In this document: positions 1 through 7,922 of the stretch, one piece after another
How the letters are laid out: each line of letters opens with the position of its first letter
Numbering within the stretch: position 1 is the stretch's first letter
Assembly (NCBI GenBank): GCA_029987245.1
Contig: DALTWG010000002.1
Location: 1-62,748, forward strand
DNA from: Methanocorpusculum sp.
GTDB lineage: Archaea > Halobacteriota > Methanomicrobia > Methanomicrobiales > Methanocorpusculaceae
Length of the DNA: 62,748 nucleotides
Direction: 5' to 3'
Notes under the pieces: generated by a model
Seen by the model: only the letters and a program-made list of their open reading frames with translations
What the model was told of the DNA's origin: nothing
Databases searched by the model: none
Translations under genes and position numbers: made by a program

Positions 1-75
1 GTAATAGATAGGCGGTTATTAGAGTAAAAACATTCATAAGGTATATCTAATAGTGAGTTCAAAATAATAGTATAA

Positions 76-672
76 ATGACGCAGTATATATTTAATGAAG
101 AGGTAATCTGGCAGGACAAAAGAACAACGGGCTACCGTGTTTTTATGCTGATTCTCACGATTATCTTCGCTTTGCTTGCAGCAGCGGCATGCCTTATTCC
201 AAAACTGGTGTATTCCTTCTGGCTTTCGGCACCGGCTTTTGTCTTTAATGTTGCGGATTTCCTGATTCCCACCGGAAATAAGATTATTTTTGCCGTTCTT
301 TTCGGTATTCCTGCCTTCTTATGCCTTTCCAGTTTCATTATTTCAATTACCGCGCGGCTGTATGTAACGCCGAAGCGTCTTTGTCTGATGAAGACCAAAA
401 AGAACTATAGAGAAGCGCGCTTTGACAAAATTGACGCAATCAAGGTCAAAGGTCACCGGATTAAAATTTATGCGGACGGAAGAAAGGTCTTTTCGTTTGG
501 TCCGATTGCAAATCCGTTTGCAACGAGAAACTGTATTGCAGGAATGATTGAACTGCCGTATACCGAGGGCGTAGAAGATGCAGACGATGGCGCGGGATTT
601 TCCGCGCCCGGGGATTTTGATGCGCTTGAGCCGGGAGAGAACGAGTCTTTTGGAAGGAAGGAAGAGTACTGA
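76..672 (+). CDS. Two-helix membrane protein with PH-like domain
   Basis: A 198-residue protein of unknown function. Two hydrophobic segments (about residues 22-44 and 68-92) are followed by a basic, beta-rich stretch (about 93-160) that resembles the bacterial PH-type domain found after membrane anchors. The tail (about 160-198) is acidic and looks disordered. No Shine-Dalgarno site precedes the ATG. A TATA-like tract (GGTATATC, near 41-48) about 30 nt upstream suggests a leaderless transcript. The membrane topology is fairly secure, the PH assignment is tentative, and the cellular role is unknown. Confidence 0.6.
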   Translation: MTQYIFNEEVIWQDKRTTGYRVFMLILTIIFALLAAAACLIPKLVYSFWLSAPAFVFNVADFLIPTGNKIIFAVLFGIPAFLCLSSFIISITARLYVTPKRLCLMKTKKNYREARFDKIDAIKVKGHRIKIYADGRKVFSFGPIANPFATRNCIAGMIELPYTEGVEDADDGAGFSAPGDFDALEPGENESFGRKEEY

Positions 673-737
673 AAAGAAGTAAAAACGGCGGAATGTTCCG
701 CCGTAGTCTTATTTTTCTCTTTTTGCCTGTCTGCCTG

Positions 738-956
738 TATTAATAGAGTTCGTGCTCCATGGCATGGCAGTCTTCAAAGAGCTGCAGGCATTTCTGACAG
801 CTGCAATCCCGCCGTTGTGCTGTCGGGTCATTGTCAGCCGGGACACTTGTTATGCCCGACACCGACTATTTCACCTTCTTTAATGATTACACAGCCGAAA
901 GGGCCGCCATGATTCGCTTTTATTCCTTCATAGGCCTGTTCTATGGCAGGTTCCAT
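738..956 (-). pseudogene. Degenerate guanine/nucleoside deaminase relic
   Basis: Reading the minus strand from the ATG at 956 gives 40 codons that match the N-terminus of guanine deaminase-type cytidine/deoxycytidylate deaminases: MEPAIEQAYEGIKANHGGPF, then GCVIIKEGEIVGVGHN, then a TGA at 834-836. The next frame continues with ADNDPTA, the family's pre-active-site motif. A further frame gives HNGGIAAVRNAC, where the zinc-binding HGE/HAE motif should lie but the catalytic Glu is Gly. A residual HELY (family CELYTT) sits near the end, after which homology stops before the PCxxC zinc ligands. Two frameshifts, loss of the catalytic Glu and a missing C-terminal half make it non-functional. It fills the gap between the first gene and metG. 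Confidence 0.72.
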
Positions 957-1031
957 ATATTTGCTCAAGGGTGCGGGCAGATTTTCTGCTGTCTTCAAGC
1001 AAATTACACGCAAAAAAAAGAAGAGTTCCGG

Positions 1032-3053
1032 TTAATGAACCTTAGTTCCCTGGGGCACATCACGCAGCGGTATAAGAAGAGATGCCTCTTCGCCCGCTGC
1101 AAAGAGCATGCCGTTGCTTTCCTCGCCCCGGAATTTTGCCGGCTTTAAGTTCACAATCACAATAATCTTTTTGCCGACCATTTCCTCAGGCGTGTACTCT
1201 TCTGCAATGCTTGAGATAATCTGGCGGACTTCGGTACCGATGTCGACCTGAAGCCGAAGAAGGCGGTCTGCCTTGGGTACTTTTTCGCATTTCACTACCA
1301 GACCGACGCGCAGGTCTAATTTTGCCACGTCGTCGATCGTTACAATTTCTGTTGATACCGGTTCAATTTCAGTCATTTTATCTTCCTTTCCTTCTGCTTT
1401 TGCCTGCGCTTCCCTGCAGCGCTTCTGTAAGGTTGCTTCGAGTTCCTCACGCTGTTTGTCCTCGATTCTTGCAAACAGCGGCTTTACATTGCCAAGTTCC
1501 ATGTTTTCAAACGGCACAAGCGCATCGGATATGGGGTGGTCTTCCACACGGTCGCTGTATCCGAGCATCTCCCAGAGTTTCTGGGCGGATTCGGGCATTA
1601 CCGGCTGGAGAATAAGGGTGCATGCCTTGACAATTTGCAGACAGTTCTTTAACACCTGTTCTGCGGCGGGGACGTCTTCTTTTAACAGTTTCCACGGCGC
1701 TTTGTTTGCAATATATACATTGCCGTAGGATGCAAGGGCGATAATGCCGTCAACAGCCGCCTTGAACTCAAAGTTTCTGACAGCGTCTTCGACAATCTTC
1801 AGCGATTTTGCGATTTCGTCGAAGACCGGCTGTTCGACCGCCTGTTTGGGCATATAGCCGAGTTTGTTTTTGACAATGGTCATGGAGCGGTTTGCGAAGT
1901 TGCCCAGGGTATTGACCAGCTCATTATTGACACGGGCCTGGAACTCTTTCCAGGAGAAGTCGAGTTCTCTGGTGTGGCTGGTGTAGGCAAGAAGATAATA
2001 TCTCAGATAGTCTGCGGGGAGACCTTTTTCCAGATAATCCTCTTTGGTCCAGACAACATAGCCGCGCGATTTAGAGAATTTCTCGCCGTCAATAGTGACC
2101 ATGCCTGAGGCAACGACCGCGGTCGGGGGCTGATAGCCGGCGCCATGCAGCATGGCAGGCCAGAAAACGCAGTGGTGATAGATGATGTCAGAACCGATAA
2201 AGTGCACTCTGTTGCCGTCGAGCCAGTATTTTTTCCAGTCGGCGCCGTTTGCCTTGGCCCACTCTTCGGTGAAGGCGATATATCCTATCGGCGCATCCAC
2301 CCAGACGTAGCTTACTAAATCTTCGGAGCCGGGGAACTTAACGCCCCAGTCCATCATCCGTGAGATGCACCAGTCTTTAAGTTCGTTTTCGACCCAGCCG
2401 ATGGCATAGTTTCTTGCATTATTGGTTCCTTCCAGGTGCGGGAGGTAGTCTAAGAGATAGTCGCGGAAGGAACTGAGTTTGAAGTAATAGTGTTTCTGTT
2501 CGCGCAGTTCGGCTTTGGTGCCGCAGGTGGCGCACGTCGGCTCTAAAATCTCTCCGGGCTCGAGATGTCTTCCGCAGCCCTGGTCGCATTCGTCTCCGCG
2601 GGCGGGTTTTCCGCAGTAGGGGCAGATTCCTTCGACATAGCGGTCAGGAAGGAAGCGTTTGCAGGTGGGGCAGTAGCTTTGCTGGATGACTTTTTCGTAC
2701 ACGTAGCCTTTTTCGATGAGTTTATGTAAAATTTCGGTGGTGCGCGCGTGGTTTGCGGGGTCGTCGGTCATGCCGAACCGGTCGAATTTAACGCCCATTG
2801 CTTTGAATACTTCGTCAAAGTGCTTGTGATAGGTTTCGCATACGGCACGCGGGGTAGTGCCTTCTTTTTCGGCGGTGACGACAATCGGGGTTCCATGGTT
2901 GTCGGAGCCGCAGACAAAGACGATATCTTCGCCGAGGCGGCGAAGGTAGCGCACATAGAAGTCGCCGGGAATATAGGTTCTGAGGTGGCCCAGGTGGCAG
3001 GTTCCGTTGGTATAAGGAAGCCCGCAAGTGACCACGGTCGGTTTTTTATCCAT
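1032..3053 (-). CDS. metG: Methionyl-tRNA synthetase
   Basis: Class I aminoacyl-tRNA synthetase that charges tRNA-Met with methionine. The 673 residues contain the HLGH signature at 20-23, the KFSKS (KMSKS) loop at 325-329, and two zinc knuckles in the connective domain (CPTC 128-131, CPYC 144-147, C156/C160, CATC 174-177). A C-terminal EMAP/Trbp-type OB fold (about 570-673) is fused to it; in some archaea this tRNA-binding domain is a separate protein. The start is supported by the canonical N-terminus (VTCGLPYTNG). An AT-rich TATA-like tract (near 3076-3084) about 28 nt upstream and no SD suggest leaderless initiation. It is a single gene, divergent from the small coiled-coil gene at 3217. 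Confidence 0.96.
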   Translation of the reverse strand: MDKKPTVVTCGLPYTNGTCHLGHLRTYIPGDFYVRYLRRLGEDIVFVCGSDNHGTPIVVTAEKEGTTPRAVCETYHKHFDEVFKAMGVKFDRFGMTDDPANHARTTEILHKLIEKGYVYEKVIQQSYCPTCKRFLPDRYVEGICPYCGKPARGDECDQGCGRHLEPGEILEPTCATCGTKAELREQKHYYFKLSSFRDYLLDYLPHLEGTNNARNYAIGWVENELKDWCISRMMDWGVKFPGSEDLVSYVWVDAPIGYIAFTEEWAKANGADWKKYWLDGNRVHFIGSDIIYHHCVFWPAMLHGAGYQPPTAVVASGMVTIDGEKFSKSRGYVVWTKEDYLEKGLPADYLRYYLLAYTSHTRELDFSWKEFQARVNNELVNTLGNFANRSMTIVKNKLGYMPKQAVEQPVFDEIAKSLKIVEDAVRNFEFKAAVDGIIALASYGNVYIANKAPWKLLKEDVPAAEQVLKNCLQIVKACTLILQPVMPESAQKLWEMLGYSDRVEDHPISDALVPFENMELGNVKPLFARIEDKQREELEATLQKRCREAQAKAEGKEDKMTEIEPVSTEIVTIDDVAKLDLRVGLVVKCEKVPKADRLLRLQVDIGTEVRQIISSIAEEYTPEEMVGKKIIVIVNLKPAKFRGEESNGMLFAAGEEASLLIPLRDVPQGTKVH

Positions 3054-3216
3054 ATGTATACTTATTTGATGTGGTGGGTATTAAGATAGGCGGTACATGG
3101 GTTTCCAGTTTGACTGCGTACCGGCATTGCGGTTTCACCTTCCAAAATCCTTAATAACGTGTCACACCAACAAACCAGTACTAAAAAACTCCGGCTGCCC
3201 GGAACAGGAAAAACCC

Positions 3217-3387
3217 ATGACAGAAACCGAAGAAATCCGCAAACTCCAGGAACAGATACGCGAACTTACTCAAAAAATTGACGCTCTGAAAAAACAGATA
3301 GACGAAATGCCCAGACTTTCAAAAGAAGCCGTAATCTATCTCAATAAAGCATCCAAAATACCGGGCAGCATATTCAGACACTTTTGA
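3217..3387 (+). CDS. Short coiled-coil protein
   Basis: A 56-residue protein starting MTETEEIRKLQEQIRELTQ. Residues about 4-32 form a strongly heptad-patterned coiled coil (IRKLQEQIRELTQKIDALK), followed by a short basic tail. An in-frame upstream extension to 3097 is rejected because its composition is not coding-like. A GGAA-rich stretch lies just before this ATG. It ends shortly before the convergent dnaJ. No family or function recognised. It could be a small oligomerising adaptor. Confidence 0.5.
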   Translation: MTETEEIRKLQEQIRELTQKIDALKKQIDEMPRLSKEAVIYLNKASKIPGSIFRHF

Positions 3388-3421
3388 AACGCGGGAAAAA
3401 AAGACAGGGGGAATCTTTCCC

Positions 3422-4555
3422 TTACCCAAACAGCCCGCGTTTCTTTTTGGTTTTGCCGTCCGTCTTCGCATCGGAGGAATCCGGTGCGGTGCCGCCGTTT
3501 TCAATATCTAATATTTTCTGATAGAGTTCTTTTTCCGCTGAGGTTATCTTTTTCGGTGTTGCAATCACAATCCGCACCAGAAGATTGCCGTAGGAGCCGC
3601 GCCGCCGTACGCCTTCGCCCGGAATTCTAAGCCTGGTGCCGTAGGCAATTCCCGGCGGCACTTTGAGCGTGACTTTCTTTCGGTCGATGGTTTCAATCTC
3701 GACCTCGCAGCCGAGCACCGCCTGGGCCGGCGTGATTTCATACTGGGTGACCAGGTTGTCGCCCTCGCGGTCGAACTTCGGGTTGGCAACCACGTACACC
3801 TCAATGTATAAGTCGCCGTTTGCCGCGCCATAGTCTCCTGCCTCGCCGTAGCCTTCCATTCTCAGGCGCATGCCGGAGTCGATACCCGCCGGGATATTTA
3901 CGTTAACTGTGCGCTTTACCTTGGCGCGGCCGGTTCCGTTGCATTTTTTACACGGGGTTTCCGGAATCTTTCCGCGCCCTCCGCATTTGGGACATACTGC
4001 CTGGGTAACCATCTGGCCGAAGATGGAGTTCTGCACTTTCTTGATGTAGCCCGAACCGCCGCACTGTGAACAGGTAGTGGTCTTCTTGGTTGCGCTTCCG
4101 GTTCCGTTGCAGACCGGGCAGCTTTCCGTGTGGGTGACCTCGATTTCCTTCTGGACGCCGAATACTGCGTCTTTCAAGGTAATCTGGATGCGCATTAACA
4201 TGTCGTCGCCGTCGCGCGGACCCGCATTTCTGCTGCGCCCGCCGCCACCGAAGAATGTATCGAAGATATCGCCGAATCCGGAGAAGTCCGCGTTGAATCC
4301 CGCGCCGCCCGCGCCGGAATAACTGCCTTTTGATGCGTTGGTGAAATTCTCATGGCCCAGCTGGTCATACTGCCGGCGTTTTGTCTCATCGGACAAAACA
4401 CTGTATGCCTCGTTAATGCCCTTGAATTTCTCCTCGGCGCCTTCCTCCTTGCAGACGTCCGGGTGGTACTTTTTGGCAAGATTCCTGTAGGCTTTTTTGA
4501 TTTCCTCCTGGGTTGCGTTTCTGCTTACGCCAAGAGTATCATAGTAATCAGCCAT
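3422..4555 (-). CDS. dnaJ: Chaperone DnaJ (Hsp40)
   Basis: Co-chaperone that stimulates DnaK ATPase and delivers unfolded clients. The 377 residues contain an N-terminal J domain with HPD at 31-33, a Gly/Phe-rich linker (about 70-110, including GGAGGAGFNADFSGFGDIFD), the zinc domain with four CxxCxGxG repeats (CPVCNGTG, CSQCGGSG, CPKCGGRG, CKKCNGTG, about 145-205), then two client-binding beta domains. It is therefore a type I (DnaJA) protein. It is the last gene of grpE-dnaK-dnaJ, 22 nt after dnaK. In archaea this bacterial-type system is patchy and generally held to be of bacterial origin. Confidence 0.97.
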   Translation of the reverse strand: MADYYDTLGVSRNATQEEIKKAYRNLAKKYHPDVCKEEGAEEKFKGINEAYSVLSDETKRRQYDQLGHENFTNASKGSYSGAGGAGFNADFSGFGDIFDTFFGGGGRSRNAGPRDGDDMLMRIQITLKDAVFGVQKEIEVTHTESCPVCNGTGSATKKTTTCSQCGGSGYIKKVQNSIFGQMVTQAVCPKCGGRGKIPETPCKKCNGTGRAKVKRTVNVNIPAGIDSGMRLRMEGYGEAGDYGAANGDLYIEVYVVANPKFDREGDNLVTQYEITPAQAVLGCEVEIETIDRKKVTLKVPPGIAYGTRLRIPGEGVRRRGSYGNLLVRIVIATPKKITSAEKELYQKILDIENGGTAPDSSDAKTDGKTKKKRGLFG

Positions 4556-4577
4556 ACTTTACTCCTGAAAAAGGAAG

Positions 4578-6464
4578 TTAATCCTTCTTCACTTCATAGT
4601 CTGCGTCAACTACGTTGTCGTCTGCCTTCTTTGCGCCGCAGTCGCCGCCGCAGTTGCAGCCGTCGCCGCCGGGGGCAGCGCCCGCTGCTTCCTGGGCTTT
4701 CTGCTGTTCTTCCTGAATCTTCTGATACATCTTAGAGGTTGCGGCAAAGACAACTTCCTGGAGTGCATCCATCTTTGCTTTGATGTCGTCGGTTGCAGCG
4801 TCCTCTTTTGCAAGGATGTCCTTGAGTTCGGCGGATGCCTTCTGAATCTTTTCCTTGTCCTCGGCGTCTACTTTGTCAGCAGTCTCCTTGTCGTTTAAGA
4901 GTTTCTCCGCTGCGTAAACGGCATTGTCTGCATTGTTGCGCAGTTCGATTTCCTCGCGCTTTTTCTTGTCTTCCTCTTCGAATGCCTTTGCATCTTTGAC
5001 CATCTTGTCGATTTCGTCGTCTTTGAGGTCTTTTCTTCCGGTAATGGTCATAGACTGTTCATGGCCGGTGCCGAGGTCTTTTGCCGAGACATGGACAATG
5101 CCGTTTGCATCGATATCGAAGGTGACTTCAATCTGCGGCATTCCGCGCGGTGCCGGCGGAATTCCGGTTAACTGGAATTTGCCGAGGCTGAAGTTGTCGC
5201 GGGCGAACTGGCGCTCTCCCTGGACGACGTGGATTTCAACCGAGGTCTGGTTGTCTGCCGCGGTGGAGAAGATCTGGCTCTTTCTCGTCGGGATAGTGGT
5301 ATTTCTTTCGATGAGTTTGGTTGCGATGCCGCCTAAGGTTTCGATGCCAAGGGTAAGCGGGGTGACATCAAGTAAGACAACGTCTTTTGCCTCGCCTGTC
5401 AGAACTGCGCCCTGGATTGCTGCACCGAGTGCAACGCATTCGTCGGGGTTGATGTTCTTGTCCGGCTCTTTGCCGAGGATTTTCTTAACTTCTTCAACGA
5501 CCATCGGAACACGGGTGGAACCGCCGACAAGTAACACATGGTCGATGTCGTTCGGGGTAAGTGCTGCGTCTTTTAATGCCTGTTTGACCGGTTCAACGGT
5601 CTTCTGGACAAGGTCGTCGATTAACTGCTCGAACTTTGCACGGGTTAAGTCAATGTCAAGGTGTTTGGGTCCGTCGGCGGATGCGGTGATGTAGGGCAGG
5701 TTGATGTTTGCCTTCTGAAGAGAGGAGAGTTCAATCTTTGCCTTTTCCGCGGCGTCCTTTAATCTCTGCATTGCTACCGGGTCTTTCTTTAAGTCGACGC
5801 CTTCCTTTTTCTTGAACTCGTCTGCAAGGTAGTCGACGATTCTTGCATCGAAGTCGTCGCCGCCCAGGCGGTTGTTTCCTGCGGTTGCCTTGACTTCGAA
5901 TAAGCCGTCGTCGAGGGTTAAGATGGAGACATCGAAAGTTCCGCCGCCGAGGTCGTAGACAAGAACGGTAACTTCATGTTCCTTGTCAAGGCCATAGGCA
6001 AGGGCGGATGCGGTAGGCTCGTTGATAATACGAAGGACGTCAAGTCCTGCGATTTTGCCTGCGTCTTTGGTTGCCTGTCTCTGTGCATCGTTGAAGTATG
6101 CAGGAACAGTGATAACCGCTTTGTCAATTTTTTCGCCTAAGTATGCTTCTGCATCGAGCTTGAGTTTCTGCAGAATCATGGAGGAAATTTCCTGCGGAGA
6201 GTATTTCTTTCCATCAATGTCGACTGAGTAGTCGGTTCCCATGTGGCGTTTGATTGAGCTGATAGTTCTCTGCGGGTTGGTGATTGCCTGGCGTTTGGCT
6301 ACGTTGCCCACTAATCTTTCGCCGTCTTTGGAAAATCCGACTACAGACGGGGTGGTTCTGAATCCTTCTGCGTTTGCGATGACGATGGGAGAGCCGCCTT
6401 CCATAATTGCAAGGCAGGAGTTGGTTGTTCCAAGGTCGATTCCGATTACTTTGTTTGATGCCAT
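4578..6464 (-). CDS. dnaK: Chaperone DnaK (Hsp70)
   Basis: ATP-driven Hsp70 chaperone of 628 residues. The phosphate-binding motif GIDLGTTNS lies at 8-16, with DLGGGTFDVSIL near 170 and the substrate-binding domain after about residue 380. The C-terminal lid ends in an unusual tail: a Gly/Ala linker, then a cysteine cluster (GDGCNCGGDCGAKK) before the acidic DADYEVKKD end. Four cysteines within about ten residues are not part of the usual Hsp70 tail and could bind metal or sense redox (inference). It sits between grpE (37 nt upstream) and dnaJ and should be co-transcribed with both. Confidence 0.98.
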   Translation of the reverse strand: MASNKVIGIDLGTTNSCLAIMEGGSPIVIANAEGFRTTPSVVGFSKDGERLVGNVAKRQAITNPQRTISSIKRHMGTDYSVDIDGKKYSPQEISSMILQKLKLDAEAYLGEKIDKAVITVPAYFNDAQRQATKDAGKIAGLDVLRIINEPTASALAYGLDKEHEVTVLVYDLGGGTFDVSILTLDDGLFEVKATAGNNRLGGDDFDARIVDYLADEFKKKEGVDLKKDPVAMQRLKDAAEKAKIELSSLQKANINLPYITASADGPKHLDIDLTRAKFEQLIDDLVQKTVEPVKQALKDAALTPNDIDHVLLVGGSTRVPMVVEEVKKILGKEPDKNINPDECVALGAAIQGAVLTGEAKDVVLLDVTPLTLGIETLGGIATKLIERNTTIPTRKSQIFSTAADNQTSVEIHVVQGERQFARDNFSLGKFQLTGIPPAPRGMPQIEVTFDIDANGIVHVSAKDLGTGHEQSMTITGRKDLKDDEIDKMVKDAKAFEEEDKKKREEIELRNNADNAVYAAEKLLNDKETADKVDAEDKEKIQKASAELKDILAKEDAATDDIKAKMDALQEVVFAATSKMYQKIQEEQQKAQEAAGAAPGGDGCNCGGDCGAKKADDNVVDADYEVKKD

Positions 6465-6501
6465 GTGTGTTACCTGATTATTTTTTTTATTGGTTAGTCA
6501 T

Positions 6502-7065
6502 TCACTCCGGTTTGGCGGAGACCACTACTTTTGCGTGACGAAGTACTTTGTCGCGTATCATGTATCCGGGAACTGCCACGTCGATAATGCAGCCTTCGGG
6601 AATGTCATTAGATGGAAGGGTAACGATTGCTTCCTGAAGGGTGGGGTCGAAGAGTGTTCCTTTTTCGGTGTTCATCGGCTTGATGCCGTGTTTTTCAAGT
6701 ATGGAGACATAGAGTTTCTGTATCTGCTCTAAGCCGTCTCTGAGCTGGTCGTCGGTTGCTTTGAGGGCACGGTCAAAGTTGTCGGATACGTCAAGGAAGT
6801 CTGCTGCCATGCGCTCTGTCGCACGGCGGACTTCTGCTTCCTTGTCTTTTTCGAGGCGTTTGCGGGTGTTGTCAAAGTCTGCTGCAGCGCGAAGATATTT
6901 GTCGTTTAGCTCGTCGTATTTTTTTTGGAGCTTTGCAAGTTCATCTTCTTCAGGGGCGGTCTCCATGGATTTCTCTGCTTCGGCGGCTGGTGCTTCGGCA
7001 TTTGTTTCGATTTCGACCTTGGAGATTTCCTCCTGGGTCTTGTCTTCTTCTGTTTTTTTATCCAT
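6502..7065 (-). CDS. grpE: Nucleotide exchange factor GrpE
   Basis: Releases ADP from DnaK to reset the chaperone cycle. Of 187 residues, the N-terminal about 45 are acidic and disordered. A long dimerising helix follows (LAKLQKKYDELNDKYLRAAA), then the beta-domain with the typical end motif (GYMIRDKVLRHAKVVVS). First gene of the heat-shock operon. Its promoter region at 7141-7181 carries two TATA-like boxes and flanking inverted repeats. Confidence 0.95.
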   Translation of the reverse strand: MDKKTEEDKTQEEISKVEIETNAEAPAAEAEKSMETAPEEDELAKLQKKYDELNDKYLRAAADFDNTRKRLEKDKEAEVRRATERMAADFLDVSDNFDRALKATDDQLRDGLEQIQKLYVSILEKHGIKPMNTEKGTLFDPTLQEAIVTLPSNDIPEGCIIDVAVPGYMIRDKVLRHAKVVVSAKPE

Positions 7066-7140
7066 GGGTGTTTCCTTTCGGGGCTGTAAAACATCTGTTC
7101 GGTTGTCTCCTCACAGGTGCTGCAATAAAATATGGATTTC

Positions 7141-7181
7141 AGTTCTATAAATACTTTGTTGTGTTAGAATTATATAGAACT
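7141..7181 (-). promoter_or_regulatory. Promoter and dyad element of grpE-dnaK-dnaJ
   Basis: A perfect 9-bp inverted repeat, AGTTCTATA (7141-7149) and TATAGAACT (7173-7181), encloses the region. Read on the minus strand it contains two candidate TATA boxes, TATATAAT beside the distal arm and TATTTATAG at the proximal arm, 80-110 nt upstream of the grpE ATG. An operator overlapping TATA boxes would suit repression in the absence of stress. The regulator is not identifiable here. Confidence 0.5.
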
Positions 7182-7268
7182 GCTAAACGGGCTGAATTTG
7201 GCGGGAAATTTTTTTGGAGAGGGGGGCGCGCGTAAAATTGAGGGGGAAAAAACAGGGTGCGCAGATTT

Positions 7269-7913
7269 TTATATCTCCTTCCCGTCCACCCTTTTCGCAC
7301 ACACCGTCGGTGAAAGATTGCGCCGCAGAACCTCTGACGCTAAAACCTTCCGGTAAGCTTCAGCGCCTTCCACGATTGCATAGGCATCGCCTTTTGCAAG
7401 GCAGACAAAGCCCCCTGCGCGTTTGTGCGGCAGTACAACAACAGCCCCTACCGGCGCGTGATAGAGCCCGCTAAGCAGCTCCTTTTTTCGTGCGAGTTCG
7501 GCGGCAAAGCCTTTCGTCTTTGCCGCTGCCACCTCGCCGAAAACAAGCACCCCGTCAGCAGTCCGCACTAAAAAATCCACCTCGGCAATAACGCGCCCCC
7601 GCGCCTTGAAGCGGATTTCGCCGTCTTTAGAATACCATAATCCGTCGGGCGCGTATTTGTCGTATGGCACATACTGTGCATCCGAAAGCTTGGCAGCGAT
7701 TTTATCTATCGCAGGATTTGCCGCGCTTTCGGTGAGCAGAATCTCATACACTAATGCTTCAAAAAATTTGCCGGCGGCGGATTGGTGATTCGCCGAATTC
7801 TCATTATATAAATCCGCCCGCTCCGGCTTGGCGAGGTGAAAAACCGCCTTGCGGATTTCCGCAGGCGTAAGTGCTGCATCCCGCAGCAGTTTTGCAACCT
7901 CGATTGCTGACAT
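7269..7913 (-). CDS. Conserved hypothetical, possible nuclease-like fold
   Basis: A 214-residue soluble protein. The central segment (about 105-150) has the order AEVDFLVRTADGVLVFGEVA followed by a Lys/Arg-rich helix. This acidic-strand-hairpin-strand pattern resembles the PD-(D/E)XK nuclease core, but the usual E-x-K is replaced by E-V-A-A-A-K, so catalysis is uncertain. It begins 9 nt after gltX and is probably co-transcribed with it. I do not recognise a named family, and the nuclease idea rests on the pattern alone. Confidence 0.55.
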   Translation of the reverse strand: MSAIEVAKLLRDAALTPAEIRKAVFHLAKPERADLYNENSANHQSAAGKFFEALVYEILLTESAANPAIDKIAAKLSDAQYVPYDKYAPDGLWYSKDGEIRFKARGRVIAEVDFLVRTADGVLVFGEVAAAKTKGFAAELARKKELLSGLYHAPVGAVVVLPHKRAGGFVCLAKGDAYAIVEGAEAYRKVLASEVLRRNLSPTVCAKRVDGKEI

Positions 7914-7922
7914 TGGTTTGGC

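Noticed and set aside
831..1148. 105-codon frame in the deaminase pseudogene gap
   Set aside because: Overlaps the metG 3' end and has no start signal. The opposite strand carries the recognisable relic.
3097..3216. N-terminal extension of the 56-residue coiled-coil protein
   Set aside because: Non-helical, Cys/Pro-mixed sequence that does not fit the coiled-coil gene. The later ATG has a better leader.
4924..5694. 256-codon open frame opposite dnaK
   Set aside because: Shadow of the GC-rich third codon positions of dnaK. Ser/Arg-rich product without features.
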